A program made the position numbers and the translations under genes. DNA of 64,000 bases from DATBSL01 sp964561785. GTDB lineage: Bacteria > Acidobacteriota > Vicinamibacteria > Fen-336. The stretch spans positions 62,001-126,000 of the forward strand of contig CAZLRF010000003.1 in assembly GCA_964561785.1 (NCBI GenBank), read 5' to 3'. Shown in pieces: positions 40,884 through 50,252 of this stretch (its first letter is position 1; the number at the start of each line of letters is the position of its first letter). Under the pieces are notes generated by a model that was not told the origin of the DNA, ran no database searches, and saw only the letters and a program-made list of their open reading frames with translations.

Positions 40884-42146
40884 GTGACCGCGAACCGCAG
40901 GGTCGTCGTCACGGGGGTCGGGCTCGTGTCCCCCCTGGGCATCGGCACCGAGGAGACCTGGAAGGCGCTCCTCGCCGGCCGCTCCGGGGCGGGCCCGATC
41001 ACCCAGTTCGACGCGTCGCACCACAGCACCCGCTTCGCCTGCGAGGTGAAGGGGTTCGACCCGCTCCGCTTCTTCGAGAAGAAGGAGGTCAAGAAGGTCG
41101 ACCGCTTCATCCAGTTCGCGATCGCGGCCGCCGAGTTCGCGCTCGCGGACGCGTCGTTCGAGGTCGAGGGGAAGGACGCGACGCGGGTGGGCGTCTTCGT
41201 GGGCAGCGGGATCGGGGGCTTCGCCACGATCGAGCGCGAGCACGCCGCGCTGCTCGAGGGCGGCCCCCGCAGGATCAGCCCGTTCTTCATCCCCGCCGCG
41301 ATCATCAACCTCGCCGCGGGCTGGGTCTCGATCCGCACCGGGGCCAAGGGCCCGAACTCGGCCACCGCCACCGCGTGCACGAGCGGGGCGCACGCGGTGG
41401 GCGAGTCGTACCGGCTCATCCAGCACGGCGACACCGACGCCATGATCTGCGGCGGCTCGGAGGCCGCGATCACGCCCCTCGGCGTCGGCGGCTTCTGCGC
41501 GATGCGGGCCCTCAGCACCCGCAACGACGCTCCGGAGAAGGCCTCCCGGCCGTTCGACCGCGACCGCGACGGCTTCGTGATCGGCGAGGGCGCGGGCATC
41601 CTGCTCCTCGAGGAGCTCGAGCACGCGCGCCGGCGGGGGGCCCGCATCTACTGCGAGCTCGTCGGCTACGGGATGTCCGCCGACGCCTACCACATCTCGG
41701 CCCCGTCCGAGGACGGAGACGGCGCGATCCGGGTGATGCGGGCGACCTTAGAAGACGCGGGCGTCGCCCCCGACGTGGTCGACTACGTGAACGTCCACGG
41801 GACGTCGACGCCCCGCGGGGACGCGGTGGAGACGCTCGCCACCAAGGCCGTCTTCGGCGAGCACGCGCGCCGCCTCGCCCTGTCCTCGACCAAGTCGATG
41901 ACCGGGCACCTGCTCGGCGCGGCGGGCGGCCTCGAGGCCGGCATCACCGCTCTCGCCATCCGCGACCAGGTGCTCCCGCCGACCATCAACCACGACAACC
42001 CCGACCCCGAGTGCGACCTCGACTGCGTGCCGAACGCGGCCCGCAAGGCCGACGTGCGCTACGCGATCAGCAACTCGTTCGGGTTCGGCGGCACGAACGC
42101 AGCGCTCCTCTTCAAGCGCTACGAGGCCGGGAAGGAAACGCCATGA
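40884..42146 (+). CDS. fabF: 3-oxoacyl-ACP synthase II FabF
   Basis: 420 residues, thiolase fold. RRVVVTGVGLVSPLGIGTEETW start, nucleophile Cys in ATACTSGAHAVGESYRLIQ, His in NVHGTSTPRGDAVET, Lys/His in STKSMTGHLLGAAGGLEAG, SNSFGFGGTNAALLFKRY end. Condenses acyl-ACP with malonyl-ACP. GTG start, 15 bases after acpP. The stop overlaps etfB (ATGA), tying fatty-acid synthesis to the ETF genes. Confidence 0.96.
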   Translation: MTANRRVVVTGVGLVSPLGIGTEETWKALLAGRSGAGPITQFDASHHSTRFACEVKGFDPLRFFEKKEVKKVDRFIQFAIAAAEFALADASFEVEGKDATRVGVFVGSGIGGFATIEREHAALLEGGPRRISPFFIPAAIINLAAGWVSIRTGAKGPNSATATACTSGAHAVGESYRLIQHGDTDAMICGGSEAAITPLGVGGFCAMRALSTRNDAPEKASRPFDRDRDGFVIGEGAGILLLEELEHARRRGARIYCELVGYGMSADAYHISAPSEDGDGAIRVMRATLEDAGVAPDVVDYVNVHGTSTPRGDAVETLATKAVFGEHARRLALSSTKSMTGHLLGAAGGLEAGITALAIRDQVLPPTINHDNPDPECDLDCVPNAARKADVRYAISNSFGFGGTNAALLFKRYEAGKETP

Positions 42147-42925
42147 AGATCGTCGTCTGCGTCAAGCAGGTGCCGGACACCGAGACGCGGGTCAGGATCG
42201 CCGCGTCCGGCAACGCCGTCTCCGAGGCCGACGTCTCGAGCTGGGTCGTGTCGCCGTACGACGAGTTCGCGACCGAGGAGGCGCTGCGGATCAAGGAGGC
42301 GAAGGGGGGCGAGGTGGTGGCGGTGACGGCCGGCCCCGAGCGGGCGCAGGCCGCTCTGCGCACCGCCCTCGCCATGGGCGCCGACCGCGCGGTCCACATC
42401 GAGGACGCGGCCCTCGACGGGACGGACGCCCTCGGCACCGCCCGCGCCCTGGCCGCCGCCATCCGCACCCTCGCCCCGTTCGACCTCGTGCTCTGTGGCC
42501 AGCAGGGCGTGGGCGGCGACAACAGCCAGGTGCCGGGCATGCTCGCGGAGCTGCTCGACCTGCCGCAGGTCACGGTGGCGGTGAAGGTCGCGGTCGGGGA
42601 CGGCGAGGCGACCGTCGAGCGCGAGATCGAGGGCGGGCGCGAGACCTGGCAGACGTCCCTGCCCGCGGTGGTCTCGGCCCAGAAGGGCCTCAACGAGCCG
42701 CGCTACGCGAGCCTCAAGGGCATCATGGCCGCCAAGAAGAAGCCGATCCAGACGCTCGACCTCGCTGCCCTCGGCCTCGACGCCGCGTCCGTCGTCCCGA
42801 AGGTCACGGTCTCGTCGATGGAGCTGCCGCCGGCGCGGCCGGCGGTGCGCATGATCGAAGGCGACGCCGGGACGCAGGCGAAGGAGCTCATCCGCCTCCT
42901 CCACGAGGAAGCGAAGGTCATCTAG
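42143..42925 (+). CDS. etfB: Electron transfer flavoprotein subunit beta
   Basis: 260 residues. KIVVCVKQVPDTETRVRI start, SPYDEFATEEALRIKEAKGGEVVAVTAGPE, LRTALAMGADRAVHI, DLVLCGQQGVGGDNSQVPGMLAELLDLPQVT and LPAVVSAQKGLNEPRYASLKGIMAAKKKPI, the signature loop of ETF beta. Binds AMP and pairs with EtfA to take electrons from acyl-CoA dehydrogenases. Coupled to fabF by a 4-base overlap. No dehydrogenase gene is adjacent. Confidence 0.95.
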   Translation: MKIVVCVKQVPDTETRVRIAASGNAVSEADVSSWVVSPYDEFATEEALRIKEAKGGEVVAVTAGPERAQAALRTALAMGADRAVHIEDAALDGTDALGTARALAAAIRTLAPFDLVLCGQQGVGGDNSQVPGMLAELLDLPQVTVAVKVAVGDGEATVEREIEGGRETWQTSLPAVVSAQKGLNEPRYASLKGIMAAKKKPIQTLDLAALGLDAASVVPKVTVSSMELPPARPAVRMIEGDAGTQAKELIRLLHEEAKVI

Positions 42926-42939
42926 GGAGGCCCGCGACC

Positions 42940-43920
42940 ATGCCCGTCATCCTCACGTTCGCCGAAGCCCTGGACGGAAAGCTGCGGCGCGCCTCGCTCG
43001 AGACGCTCTCCGAGGCACGGCGCCTCGCCGGGGCCCTCGGCGCCACCGTGTCCGCGGTCGTGATCGGCCCCGGCACCGAGGCCCTCGCGGGCGAGCTCGC
43101 CTCCTACGGCGCCGACGAGGTGCGCGTCTTCGACGACGCGGCCTACGGCAGCTACGCCACCGAGCCCTTCGCCCGCGCTCTCGCCCAGGCCGTCGCCGAC
43201 ACGAGGGCCGCGGCCGTCCTCGTGCCCTTCACCGCCATGGGCAAGGACCTCGCCCCGCGCGTCGCCGCCCGCTGCGACGCGGGCCTCGCCTCCGACTGCG
43301 TCGCCCTCGAGGCGAAGGGCGGCCGGCTGGCCGCCCGCCGGCCGATGTACTCCGGAAAAGCCTACGCCACCGTCGAGTGGGCGGGAGAGCCCCAGATGGC
43401 GACGCTGCGACCCAACGTCTTCCCGCTGGGAACGCCCGATCCCTCGCGCCGGGCCGCCGTCGTGAGGTCGGCCGCCGACACGGCGTCCCGCGCCCGGGTG
43501 AGCGCGGTCGCGGCCACCGCCCGGGGCAAGGTCCAGCTGACCGAGGCCCGGGTGATCGTCTCCGGCGGTCGCGGCCTCAAGGGGCCGGAGAACTTCCACC
43601 TCGTGGAGAGCCTGGCCGACGCGATGCAGGCCGCGGTCGGCGCCTCCCGAGCGGTGGTCGACGCGGGCTGGGTCGAACACCAGATGCAGGTGGGCCAGAC
43701 CGGCAAGACGGTCTCCCCGACGCTCTACGTGGCGTGCGGGATCAGCGGGGCGATCCAGCACCTCGCCGGCATGTCGTCCTCGAAGTGCATCGTGGCCATC
43801 AACAAGGACCCCGACGCGCCGATCTTCAAGGTCGCCGACTACGGGATCCTGGGCGACGTGTTCGAGGTGCTCCCGAAGCTGACCGAGGCCGCGAAGGAGC
43901 ACTTCGCCTCGCGGGGCTGA
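42940..43920 (+). CDS. etfA: Electron transfer flavoprotein subunit alpha
   Basis: 326 residues. N-terminal ETF domain, then the C-terminal FAD-binding domain: ARVIVSGGRGLKGPENFHLV, AAVGASRAVVDAGWVEHQMQVGQTGKTVSPTLYVACGISGAIQHLAGM (read in pieces as the FAD-site consensus), IVAINKDPDAPIFKVADYGILGD. It lacks an extra ferredoxin domain, so it looks like a non-bifurcating type, feeding the membrane oxidoreductase next door. Fourteen bases after etfB. Confidence 0.95.
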   Translation: MPVILTFAEALDGKLRRASLETLSEARRLAGALGATVSAVVIGPGTEALAGELASYGADEVRVFDDAAYGSYATEPFARALAQAVADTRAAAVLVPFTAMGKDLAPRVAARCDAGLASDCVALEAKGGRLAARRPMYSGKAYATVEWAGEPQMATLRPNVFPLGTPDPSRRAAVVRSAADTASRARVSAVAATARGKVQLTEARVIVSGGRGLKGPENFHLVESLADAMQAAVGASRAVVDAGWVEHQMQVGQTGKTVSPTLYVACGISGAIQHLAGMSSSKCIVAINKDPDAPIFKVADYGILGDVFEVLPKLTEAAKEHFASRG

Positions 43921-43943
43921 GCTCCGGGCGGTCCCCGGCGCCC

Positions 43944-43952
43944 TGATACACT
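43944..43952 (+). promoter_or_regulatory. Extended -10 promoter, ETF oxidoreductase gene
   Basis: TGaTACACT (43944-43952) without a clear -35, followed by GGAGGTGG (43963-43970) and the ATG at 43978. May provide extra transcription of the membrane oxidoreductase beyond read-through from etfA. Confidence 0.4.
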
Positions 43953-43977
43953 GGGCTGCGCCGGAGGTGGCGTCCCG

Positions 43978-46131
43978 ATGATCCTGCCCGTCCTGCAATC
44001 CCTCCTCACCCTCGCCCTCCTCCTCGCCGCGTTCGGCTTCATGGCGGCTCGCCTGTGGCGCATCGGCGTCCTCGTCAACACCGGCACGCGCGGGGACGAG
44101 GACCTCGCCGAGCGGCCGATGGAGAGGGCCCGGACGATGCTGGCCTACACGCTCGGCCAGAAGAAGCTCAAGGAGGACGCGGCGGCGGGGCTAATCCACG
44201 GGGTCTTCCTCTACGGGTTCCTCGTCCTCGGGCTCGGCCACCTCGAGGTGGTCCTGGAGGGGCTCACGTCGTTCCTCCGGGCCTTCGGGGGCCGGGCCTT
44301 CCTCTACGAGCAGGTGCTGCCGTCCGGGCTCGACGCCGCCTACCACCTCAGCCAGGACGTGCTGGCGGCCGCCGTGCTCGCGGCCGGCCTGATCGCGCTC
44401 GTGCGCCGGTGGACCGGCCGCCCGGCCCGGCTTCTCCCGCGGTCGAAGGACGGCGAGCGGATCCTGTGGTTCATCGTCGCCCTCTACTCGACCTTCTTCG
44501 TCCTCGGGGGAGCCACCGTCCTCCTGAAGCTGCGCGCGGCGGGCGATCCCGGGCCCCTCCCGTACCAGCCGATGAGCTCACTCCTCGCCCGCGCCCTGGC
44601 GCCCCTCTCGGACTCGGGCGCCGAGGCGGCGCGCTCGTTCGGGTGGTGGTCGCACCTGCTCGTCTTCCTCGGCTTCGCCGCCTACCTGCCCACGACGAAG
44701 CACATGCACCTGGTGTTCGCGTGGCCGAACGTCTACTTCTTCCGCCGGGAGCGCTACGGGCTCCCGCCGCGGATCGACTTCGAGGCGACCGAGAAGTTCG
44801 GGATCGAAAGGGTGCAGGAGCTGCCCTGGAAGAGCCTCCTCGACGCGTACGCCTGCACCGAGTGCGGGCGGTGCAACGCCGTCTGCCCGGCCCACGCCAC
44901 CGGCAAGCCGCTCCAGCCGATGAAGGTGCTCCACGACCTGAAGGTCAACCTCCGGGATCGCAACGGCGCCGACATCCTGCGCTTCCGCGATCCCCGGGGC
45001 CGGCCGCGGCCGGAGAAGGCCGAGGAGGAGGCCGCCTTCGAGCCCCGGACCCCTCTCGTGTCGAAGGCCGCGATCGACCGCCGGGAGCCGGGCGCCGTGC
45101 GCGCCGACGGCGCGTACCTGCAGGTGGACGGCCAGGTCCACGTCGACGAGCTGTGGGCCTGCACGACGTGCGCGGCCTGCGTCGAGGCGTGCCCGGTGCT
45201 CATCGACTCGGTGCCGGGGACCCTGATCGGGCTGCGCCAGGGCCTCGTGATGATGGAGTCCGACTTTCCGCAGGAGGCGACGGCGGCCTTCAAGGGGATG
45301 GAGGTGCAGGGAAACCCCTGGGGCGTCGGCCAGGACCGCCGGATGGAGTGGGCGGAGGGGCTCGACGTGCCGGTGATGGCGGGCCTCGGTGACCGCGAGG
45401 TGGAGTACCTGCTGTGGGTGGGCTGCGCGGGCTCGACCGATCCCCGGGCCCGAAAGACCAACCGGGCGCTCGTGCGGGTCCTGAAGGCCGCGGGGGTCGA
45501 CTTCGCGACGCTGGGCCCCGAGGAGAAGTGCACGGGCGACCCCGCCCGGCGGATGGGCAACGAGTACCTCTTCGCCCAGCTCGCCCAGGAGAACATCGAG
45601 ACGTTCGCGAAGTACCGCTTCCGGAAGATCCTCGTCACCTGCCCCCACTGCCTCAACAGCCTGGGCCGGGACTACCGCGAGCTCGGGACGAGCTACACCG
45701 TCGTCCACCACTCGCAGCTCCTCGCCGAGCTGATGGAGGCGGGGAAGGTGCCCCTCGACGCGGCGAAGGGCCTCGAGGGAGCCGTGACCTTCCACGACCC
45801 CTGCTACCTCGGCCGCTACGGCCGCACGGTCGAGCCGCCCCGCGAGGTCCTGCGGCGGCTCGGGGCGACGACGGTCGAGATGGAGAGAAGCGGCGCGAAG
45901 GGCTTCTGCTGCGGCGCGGGGGGCGGCCGCATCTTCCTGGAGGAGACGATCGGCACGCGCGTGAACGTCGCGCGTACGGAGCAGGCCCTCGCCACCGGGG
46001 CGAAGACCGTGGCCGTCGGGTGCCCGTTCTGCATGACCATGATCACGGACGGCACCAAGGCGAAGAACGTCGAGGGCACGGTCGCGGTCAAGGACCTCGC
46101 GGAGCTGGTGGCCGAGCGGCTGCACGGCTGA
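43978..46131 (+). CDS. Membrane Fe-S ETF:quinone oxidoreductase (HdrD/DUF224-like, EtfD/EMO type)
   Basis: 717 residues. About six membrane helices in the N-terminal 250 residues with a NarI-like cytochrome b fold and His residues (e.g. HGVFLYG, SHLLVF, HMHLVF). Two [4Fe-4S] ferredoxin motifs: Cys293-x2-Cys296-x2-Cys299-x3-Cys303 and Cys395-x2-Cys398-x2-Cys401-x3-Cys405. Two CCG domains follow (VGCAGSTDPRARKTNRALVRVL with CTGDPARRMGNEYLF; CPHCLNSLGRDY ... HDPCYLGRYGR ... GFCCGAGGGR). This is the architecture of membrane ETF:menaquinone oxidoreductases, which move electrons from acyl-CoA oxidation via ETF to the quinone pool. Adjacent etfBA supports it. Confidence 0.87.
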   Translation: MILPVLQSLLTLALLLAAFGFMAARLWRIGVLVNTGTRGDEDLAERPMERARTMLAYTLGQKKLKEDAAAGLIHGVFLYGFLVLGLGHLEVVLEGLTSFLRAFGGRAFLYEQVLPSGLDAAYHLSQDVLAAAVLAAGLIALVRRWTGRPARLLPRSKDGERILWFIVALYSTFFVLGGATVLLKLRAAGDPGPLPYQPMSSLLARALAPLSDSGAEAARSFGWWSHLLVFLGFAAYLPTTKHMHLVFAWPNVYFFRRERYGLPPRIDFEATEKFGIERVQELPWKSLLDAYACTECGRCNAVCPAHATGKPLQPMKVLHDLKVNLRDRNGADILRFRDPRGRPRPEKAEEEAAFEPRTPLVSKAAIDRREPGAVRADGAYLQVDGQVHVDELWACTTCAACVEACPVLIDSVPGTLIGLRQGLVMMESDFPQEATAAFKGMEVQGNPWGVGQDRRMEWAEGLDVPVMAGLGDREVEYLLWVGCAGSTDPRARKTNRALVRVLKAAGVDFATLGPEEKCTGDPARRMGNEYLFAQLAQENIETFAKYRFRKILVTCPHCLNSLGRDYRELGTSYTVVHHSQLLAELMEAGKVPLDAAKGLEGAVTFHDPCYLGRYGRTVEPPREVLRRLGATTVEMERSGAKGFCCGAGGGRIFLEETIGTRVNVARTEQALATGAKTVAVGCPFCMTMITDGTKAKNVEGTVAVKDLAELVAERLHG

Positions 46132-46144
46132 GGGCCCACGGACC

Positions 46145-47176
46145 ATGACTCGAGTCGGCGTGTGCCTCGAGGCGGTGTTCGCGGAGCACGATCCCGGGGC
46201 GGGTCACCCCGAGCGGCCCGAGCGGCTCGAGGCCGTGCGGCACGGCCTGCGGGAGGCGGGCCTCGCGGACGCGCTCGTCCCGCTCGACGCTCGCCCGGCG
46301 TCACGCGAGGAGCTCCTCCGGGTCCACGACGCCTCGCACCTCGACCGCCTGGCCGCGGCCGCCGGCCGGCATCTGCGCCTCGACCCCGACACCGCGGCGG
46401 GCCCGCGCTCGTACGCGGTGGCCCTCGCCGCCGCGGGGGCGGTCGTAGACGCGGTCGAGCGGGTTCTCGACGGCTCGCTCGACCGCGCGTTCTGCGCCGT
46501 GCGCCCCCCCGGACACCACGCCACCCGCGATCGCGCCATGGGGTTCTGTCTGCTCAACAACGTGGCGGTGGGGGCGGCGGCGGCGCTGGCCCGGGGCCTC
46601 GACCGCGTGGCGATCGTCGACATCGACGTCCACCACGGCAACGGGACCCAGGGCGCCTTCTGGACCGACCCCCGGGTCCTGTTCGTCTCGTCCCACCAGT
46701 TCCCCTACTACCCGGGAACCGGCGCCCTCGACGAGGTGGGGGAGGGGGCCGGGCGGGGCTTCACGGTCAACCTGCCGATGCCGGCGGGTTTCGGGGACGC
46801 CGAGTACGCCCGGTCCTACCGCGAGATCGTGGAGCCGATCGGCCGGGCGTTCGACCCGCAGCTCGTCCTCGTGTCCGCCGGGTTCGACGCGCACCGGGAC
46901 GACCCGCTCGGCGGGATGCGGCTCACCGCGGCCGGGTTCGGGGCCTTGATGGACGCCTGCCTCGCGATCGCGTCGGGAGCGGCCCGGGGCCGGCTGGTGG
47001 CCGTCCTCGAAGGGGGCTACCACCCGGAGGGGATCGCCGAGGCGACGGCGGCGGTGGTGGGCCGGATGCTCGATCGGCCCGCGGCTGCGGTCGAGGCAGA
47101 GGCCGGTCCCGCCTTCGAGAGGACGCTCGACGCCTACCGCCGGCAGCACCGCCCGCGCTGGAAGGCGCTGGCCTGA
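46145..47176 (+). CDS. Histone deacetylase-family (AcuC/HDAC-like) hydrolase
   Basis: 343 residues, arginase/deacetylase fold. GHPERPERLEAVRHGL, RPPGHHATRDRAMGFCLLNNVAVGA (catalytic His pair), VAIVDIDVHHGNGTQGAFW (zinc Asp and His), VSAGFDAHRDDPLGGMRLT (second zinc Asp) and VLEGGYHPEGIAEAT. All zinc and charge-relay residues appear intact. Bacterial members deacetylate acetylated proteins, acetylpolyamines or similar. Thirteen bases after the ETF oxidoreductase, whose pathway yields acetyl-CoA, so a link to acetylation control is possible but unproven. Confidence 0.9.
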   Translation: MTRVGVCLEAVFAEHDPGAGHPERPERLEAVRHGLREAGLADALVPLDARPASREELLRVHDASHLDRLAAAAGRHLRLDPDTAAGPRSYAVALAAAGAVVDAVERVLDGSLDRAFCAVRPPGHHATRDRAMGFCLLNNVAVGAAAALARGLDRVAIVDIDVHHGNGTQGAFWTDPRVLFVSSHQFPYYPGTGALDEVGEGAGRGFTVNLPMPAGFGDAEYARSYREIVEPIGRAFDPQLVLVSAGFDAHRDDPLGGMRLTAAGFGALMDACLAIASGAARGRLVAVLEGGYHPEGIAEATAAVVGRMLDRPAAAVEAEAGPAFERTLDAYRRQHRPRWKALA

Positions 47177-47204
47177 GCGCACGCGCCCCGTGGCCGGGCC
47201 GGGG

Positions 47205-47213
47205 TGGTAAACT
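47205..47213 (+). promoter_or_regulatory. Extended -10 promoter, leuS
   Basis: TGgTAAACT (47205-47213) in the 72-base gap before leuS, with no -35. The leader is about 30 bases, too short for a T-box riboswitch. Confidence 0.4.
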
Positions 47214-47248
47214 ACGCTGCTTTCACGCTTTCCCGCGCCAACGACCTC

Positions 47249-49726
47249 ATGAGCGACTACGACTTCCACGACATCGAGACGCGCTGGCAGAAGAGGTGGG
47301 CGGACGAGGGGGCCTTCGAGGTCACGGAGGACCCGAAGCGTCCCAAGTTCTACTGCCTCGAGATGCTGCCGTACCCCTCGGGCGACATCCACGTCGGCCA
47401 CGTCCGCAACTACTGCATCACCGACGTGATCTCGCGCTGCAAGACGATGCGGGGCTTCAACGTCATGCACCCGATCGGCTGGGACGCGCTGGGCCTGCCC
47501 GCCGAGAACGCGGCGATCAAGCGGGGGATCCACCCCGAGAAGTGGACCCGCGAGAACATCGCGGGGATGAAGCGCCAGCTCCAGCGGCTCGGCTTCAGCT
47601 ACCCCTGGAGCCGGGAAATCGCGACCTGCGACCCCGAGTACTACCGCTGGAACCAGTGGTTCTTCCTGCGGATGCTCGAGCGGGGGATCGCCTACCGCCA
47701 GAAGGCCCCGGTCAACTGGTGTCCCTCCTGCCGCACCGTGCTCGCCAACGAGCAGGCCGAGGGCGGGATCTGCTGGCGCTGCAAGAGCCAGGTCGAGCCG
47801 CGGGACATGGAGCAGTGGTTCCTCAGGATCACCGCCTACCAGGACGAGCTGCTCGACGACATGGACCAGCTGCCGGCGTGGCCGGAGCGGGTGCTCGTCC
47901 AGCAGAGGAACTGGGTCGGGAAGTCCCCGGGCGCCGAGATCGACTTCCCGGTCGAGGGCTTCGCCCCCATCCGGGTGTTCACCACCCGGGTCGACACGAT
48001 CTGCGGCGCGACGTTCATGGTCCTCGCCCCCGAGCACCCGATGATCGACTCCCTGCTCGAGGGCCTCCCCGACGCGGCCGAGAAGAAGGCGGCGATCGCA
48101 CGGTTGCGGGCCCAGGACCGCCGGGCCCGCCTCGAGGGCCGGGTGGAGAAGGAGGGCGTCTTCACCGGCCGCTGGGCCACGAACCCCTTCACCGACGAGA
48201 GGATCCCGATCTGGGCGGGGAACTTCGTCCTGATGGGCTACGGCACCGGCGCCATCATGTCGGTGCCCGCCCACGACGAGCGCGACTTCGAGTTCGCCCG
48301 CAAGTACGGGATCGAGGTGCGCCCGGTCATCCAGCCCGAGGGCGAGCGGCTCGACGGGGCGACGATGCCCGCGGCGTACGCCGGCCCCGGCCGCGTCGTG
48401 AACTCCGGCCGCTTCGACGGCTTCCCTGCGGAGGAGGCGATCGCGAAGATGGCCGCGTGGGCCGAGGAGAAGGGCATCGGCAAGGCCACGATCACGTACC
48501 GCCTCAAGGACTGGCTCATCAGCCGCCAGCGCTACTGGGGCACGCCGATCCCCGTCGTGTACTGCGAGCGGGACGGCGTCCAGCCGGTGCCGGACGAGCA
48601 GCTGCCGGTCGTCCTCCCCCCCGACGCCCCGTTCACCGGAGAGGGGGGCAACCCGCTCGAGAAGGTGGCGCCGTTCGTGGCCGCCACCTGCCCGAGGTGC
48701 GGCGGGAAGGCCCGGCGCGAGACGGACACGATGGACACGTTCGTCGACTCGTCCTGGTACTTCTACCGGTACATCTCCCCGCGCAAGGCGGACGGGCCGT
48801 TCGACCCCGCCGCGGTCCGGTACTGGTTCCCGATCGACCTCTACGTGGGCGGGATCGAGCACGCCATTCTCCACCTCGTCTACGCCCGCTTCTGGACGAA
48901 GGTCATGCGCGACCTCGGCCTCGTCGCGCTCGACGAGCCGGTCACGCGCCTGTTCCCGCAGGGGATGGTCCACCGGGACGGCGAGGTGATGTCGAAGTCG
49001 AAGGGCAACACGATCGCCCCCGACGACGTGATCGCCCGCTACGGGGCGGACACGCTGCGCCTGTACATCCTCTTCGCGGCCCCGCCCGAGCTCGCCATGG
49101 AGTGGAGCGAGAGCGGCATCGAGGGGCCCCACCGGTTTCTCCAGCGCGTGTGGAGGCTCGTCGACCGCCACGCGGAGGCGCTCGCGGCCGAGCCGCGCGG
49201 GCCGCTCGGGGCCGAGCTGCCCCCCGCGGCGAGGGACCTCCGGCGAAAGACGCACCAGACGATCGACAAGGTCACCCGCGACGTCGAGGAGCGGATCCAG
49301 CTCAACACCGCGGTCGCCGCCCTCATGGAGCTCGTGAACGAGATCTACCGCGTGGAGGCCGACGTCCAGGCCGGCCCCTCCCGCCACGTCCTGCGCGAGG
49401 CCCTCGAGACGCTCGTGCTCCTGCTCAACCCCTTCACCCCCCACGTGTGCGAGGAGATGTGGGCACGGCTCGGCCACGAGGGGGGCCTCGTGCGCGCGGC
49501 CTGGCCGGCGTTCGACGCGGAAGCCGCCCGCGAGGACGCGGTCGAGCTCGCGGTCCAGGTCAACGGCAAGGTCCGGGGCCGCGTGGTCGTCCCCGCGGGG
49601 GCGGGCGAGGACGTGGTGCGGGAGCGCGCGCTGGCCGAGCCGCGGGTGGCCGAGCACCTGGAGGGAAAGCAGATCGTGAAGCTCGTGGTCGTCCCCGGAC
49701 GCCTCGTCAGCGTGGTGGCGAAGTGA
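47249..49726 (+). CDS. leuS: Leucyl-tRNA synthetase
   Basis: 825 residues. Class I signature LPYPSGDIHVGHVRNY (HIGH variant HVGH), the CP1 editing domain (about 220-420, containing TTRVDTICGATFMVL and GTGAIMSVPAHDERDFEFA), a zinc-like Cys cluster WCPSCRTVLANEQAEGGICWRC, KMSKS as VMSKSKGNTIAPDDVI, and a C-terminal anticodon-binding domain ending LVVVPGRLVSVVAK. The ATG at 47249 gives the usual SDYDFHDIETRWQKRW start. The stop overlaps lptE (GTGA). Confidence 0.96.
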   Translation: MSDYDFHDIETRWQKRWADEGAFEVTEDPKRPKFYCLEMLPYPSGDIHVGHVRNYCITDVISRCKTMRGFNVMHPIGWDALGLPAENAAIKRGIHPEKWTRENIAGMKRQLQRLGFSYPWSREIATCDPEYYRWNQWFFLRMLERGIAYRQKAPVNWCPSCRTVLANEQAEGGICWRCKSQVEPRDMEQWFLRITAYQDELLDDMDQLPAWPERVLVQQRNWVGKSPGAEIDFPVEGFAPIRVFTTRVDTICGATFMVLAPEHPMIDSLLEGLPDAAEKKAAIARLRAQDRRARLEGRVEKEGVFTGRWATNPFTDERIPIWAGNFVLMGYGTGAIMSVPAHDERDFEFARKYGIEVRPVIQPEGERLDGATMPAAYAGPGRVVNSGRFDGFPAEEAIAKMAAWAEEKGIGKATITYRLKDWLISRQRYWGTPIPVVYCERDGVQPVPDEQLPVVLPPDAPFTGEGGNPLEKVAPFVAATCPRCGGKARRETDTMDTFVDSSWYFYRYISPRKADGPFDPAAVRYWFPIDLYVGGIEHAILHLVYARFWTKVMRDLGLVALDEPVTRLFPQGMVHRDGEVMSKSKGNTIAPDDVIARYGADTLRLYILFAAPPELAMEWSESGIEGPHRFLQRVWRLVDRHAEALAAEPRGPLGAELPPAARDLRRKTHQTIDKVTRDVEERIQLNTAVAALMELVNEIYRVEADVQAGPSRHVLREALETLVLLLNPFTPHVCEEMWARLGHEGGLVRAAWPAFDAEAAREDAVELAVQVNGKVRGRVVVPAGAGEDVVRERALAEPRVAEHLEGKQIVKLVVVPGRLVSVVAK

Positions 49727-50247
49727 GGCGGCGCGCGCTGCTCGCCGGCGCCGCCTCGGCCCTCGCCGCGGGCTGCGGCTACGCCCTGCAGGGGCGGGGG
49801 ATCACCACCGACCCCTCGATCAAGAGGATCGGGGTCCCCCTGTTCAAGGACCAGTCCAACAAGCCCGGCCTCGACGCGCGGGTCACCCAGGCGGTCATGG
49901 AGGAGCTGCTCAAGCGCGGCCGCTTCACCGTGGTCCGCGAGGCGACGGGTGTCGACGCCGTCGTCGAGGGCGAGATCACGGCGTGGAGCGTGGTTCCGGT
50001 GAACTTCTCCGGCTCGACGGGAACCACCCAGGCCACCCGCTACGCGATCTCCCTCACCGCCAGCGTCGTCTATCGCAAGGTGGGCCAGAAGGACCCTCTC
50101 TGGGCCAACGACGCGTTCGTCCAGCGCGACGAGTACGACATGGACGAGAACGCGCAGAACTACTTCGACCGCGAGGAGCAGTCGGTCGAGCGGCTCTCCG
50201 CCGCGTTCGCCCGCAGCCTCGTGGCGGCGATGCTCGAGGCGTTCTAG
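49723..50247 (+). CDS. lptE: LPS assembly lipoprotein LptE
   Basis: 174 residues. Signal with lipobox RALLAGAASALAAGC then GYALQGRG, the classical CGY(x)L start of LptE. Core: IKRIGVPLFKDQSNKPGLDARVTQAVMEELLKRG, VDAVVEGEITAWSVVPV, RYAISLTASVVYRK, and the C-terminal helix. LptE plugs the LptD outer-membrane LPS translocon. The GTG overlaps leuS by 4 bases, and the leuS-lptE-holA order is conserved in diderms. Confidence 0.9.
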   Translation: MRRRALLAGAASALAAGCGYALQGRGITTDPSIKRIGVPLFKDQSNKPGLDARVTQAVMEELLKRGRFTVVREATGVDAVVEGEITAWSVVPVNFSGSTGTTQATRYAISLTASVVYRKVGQKDPLWANDAFVQRDEYDMDENAQNYFDREEQSVERLSAAFARSLVAAMLEAF

Positions 50248-50252
50248 CGGGG

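Noticed and set aside
47177..47248. Possible T-box leader before leuS
   Set aside because: The leader is about 30 bases from the predicted start site, far too short for a T-box.
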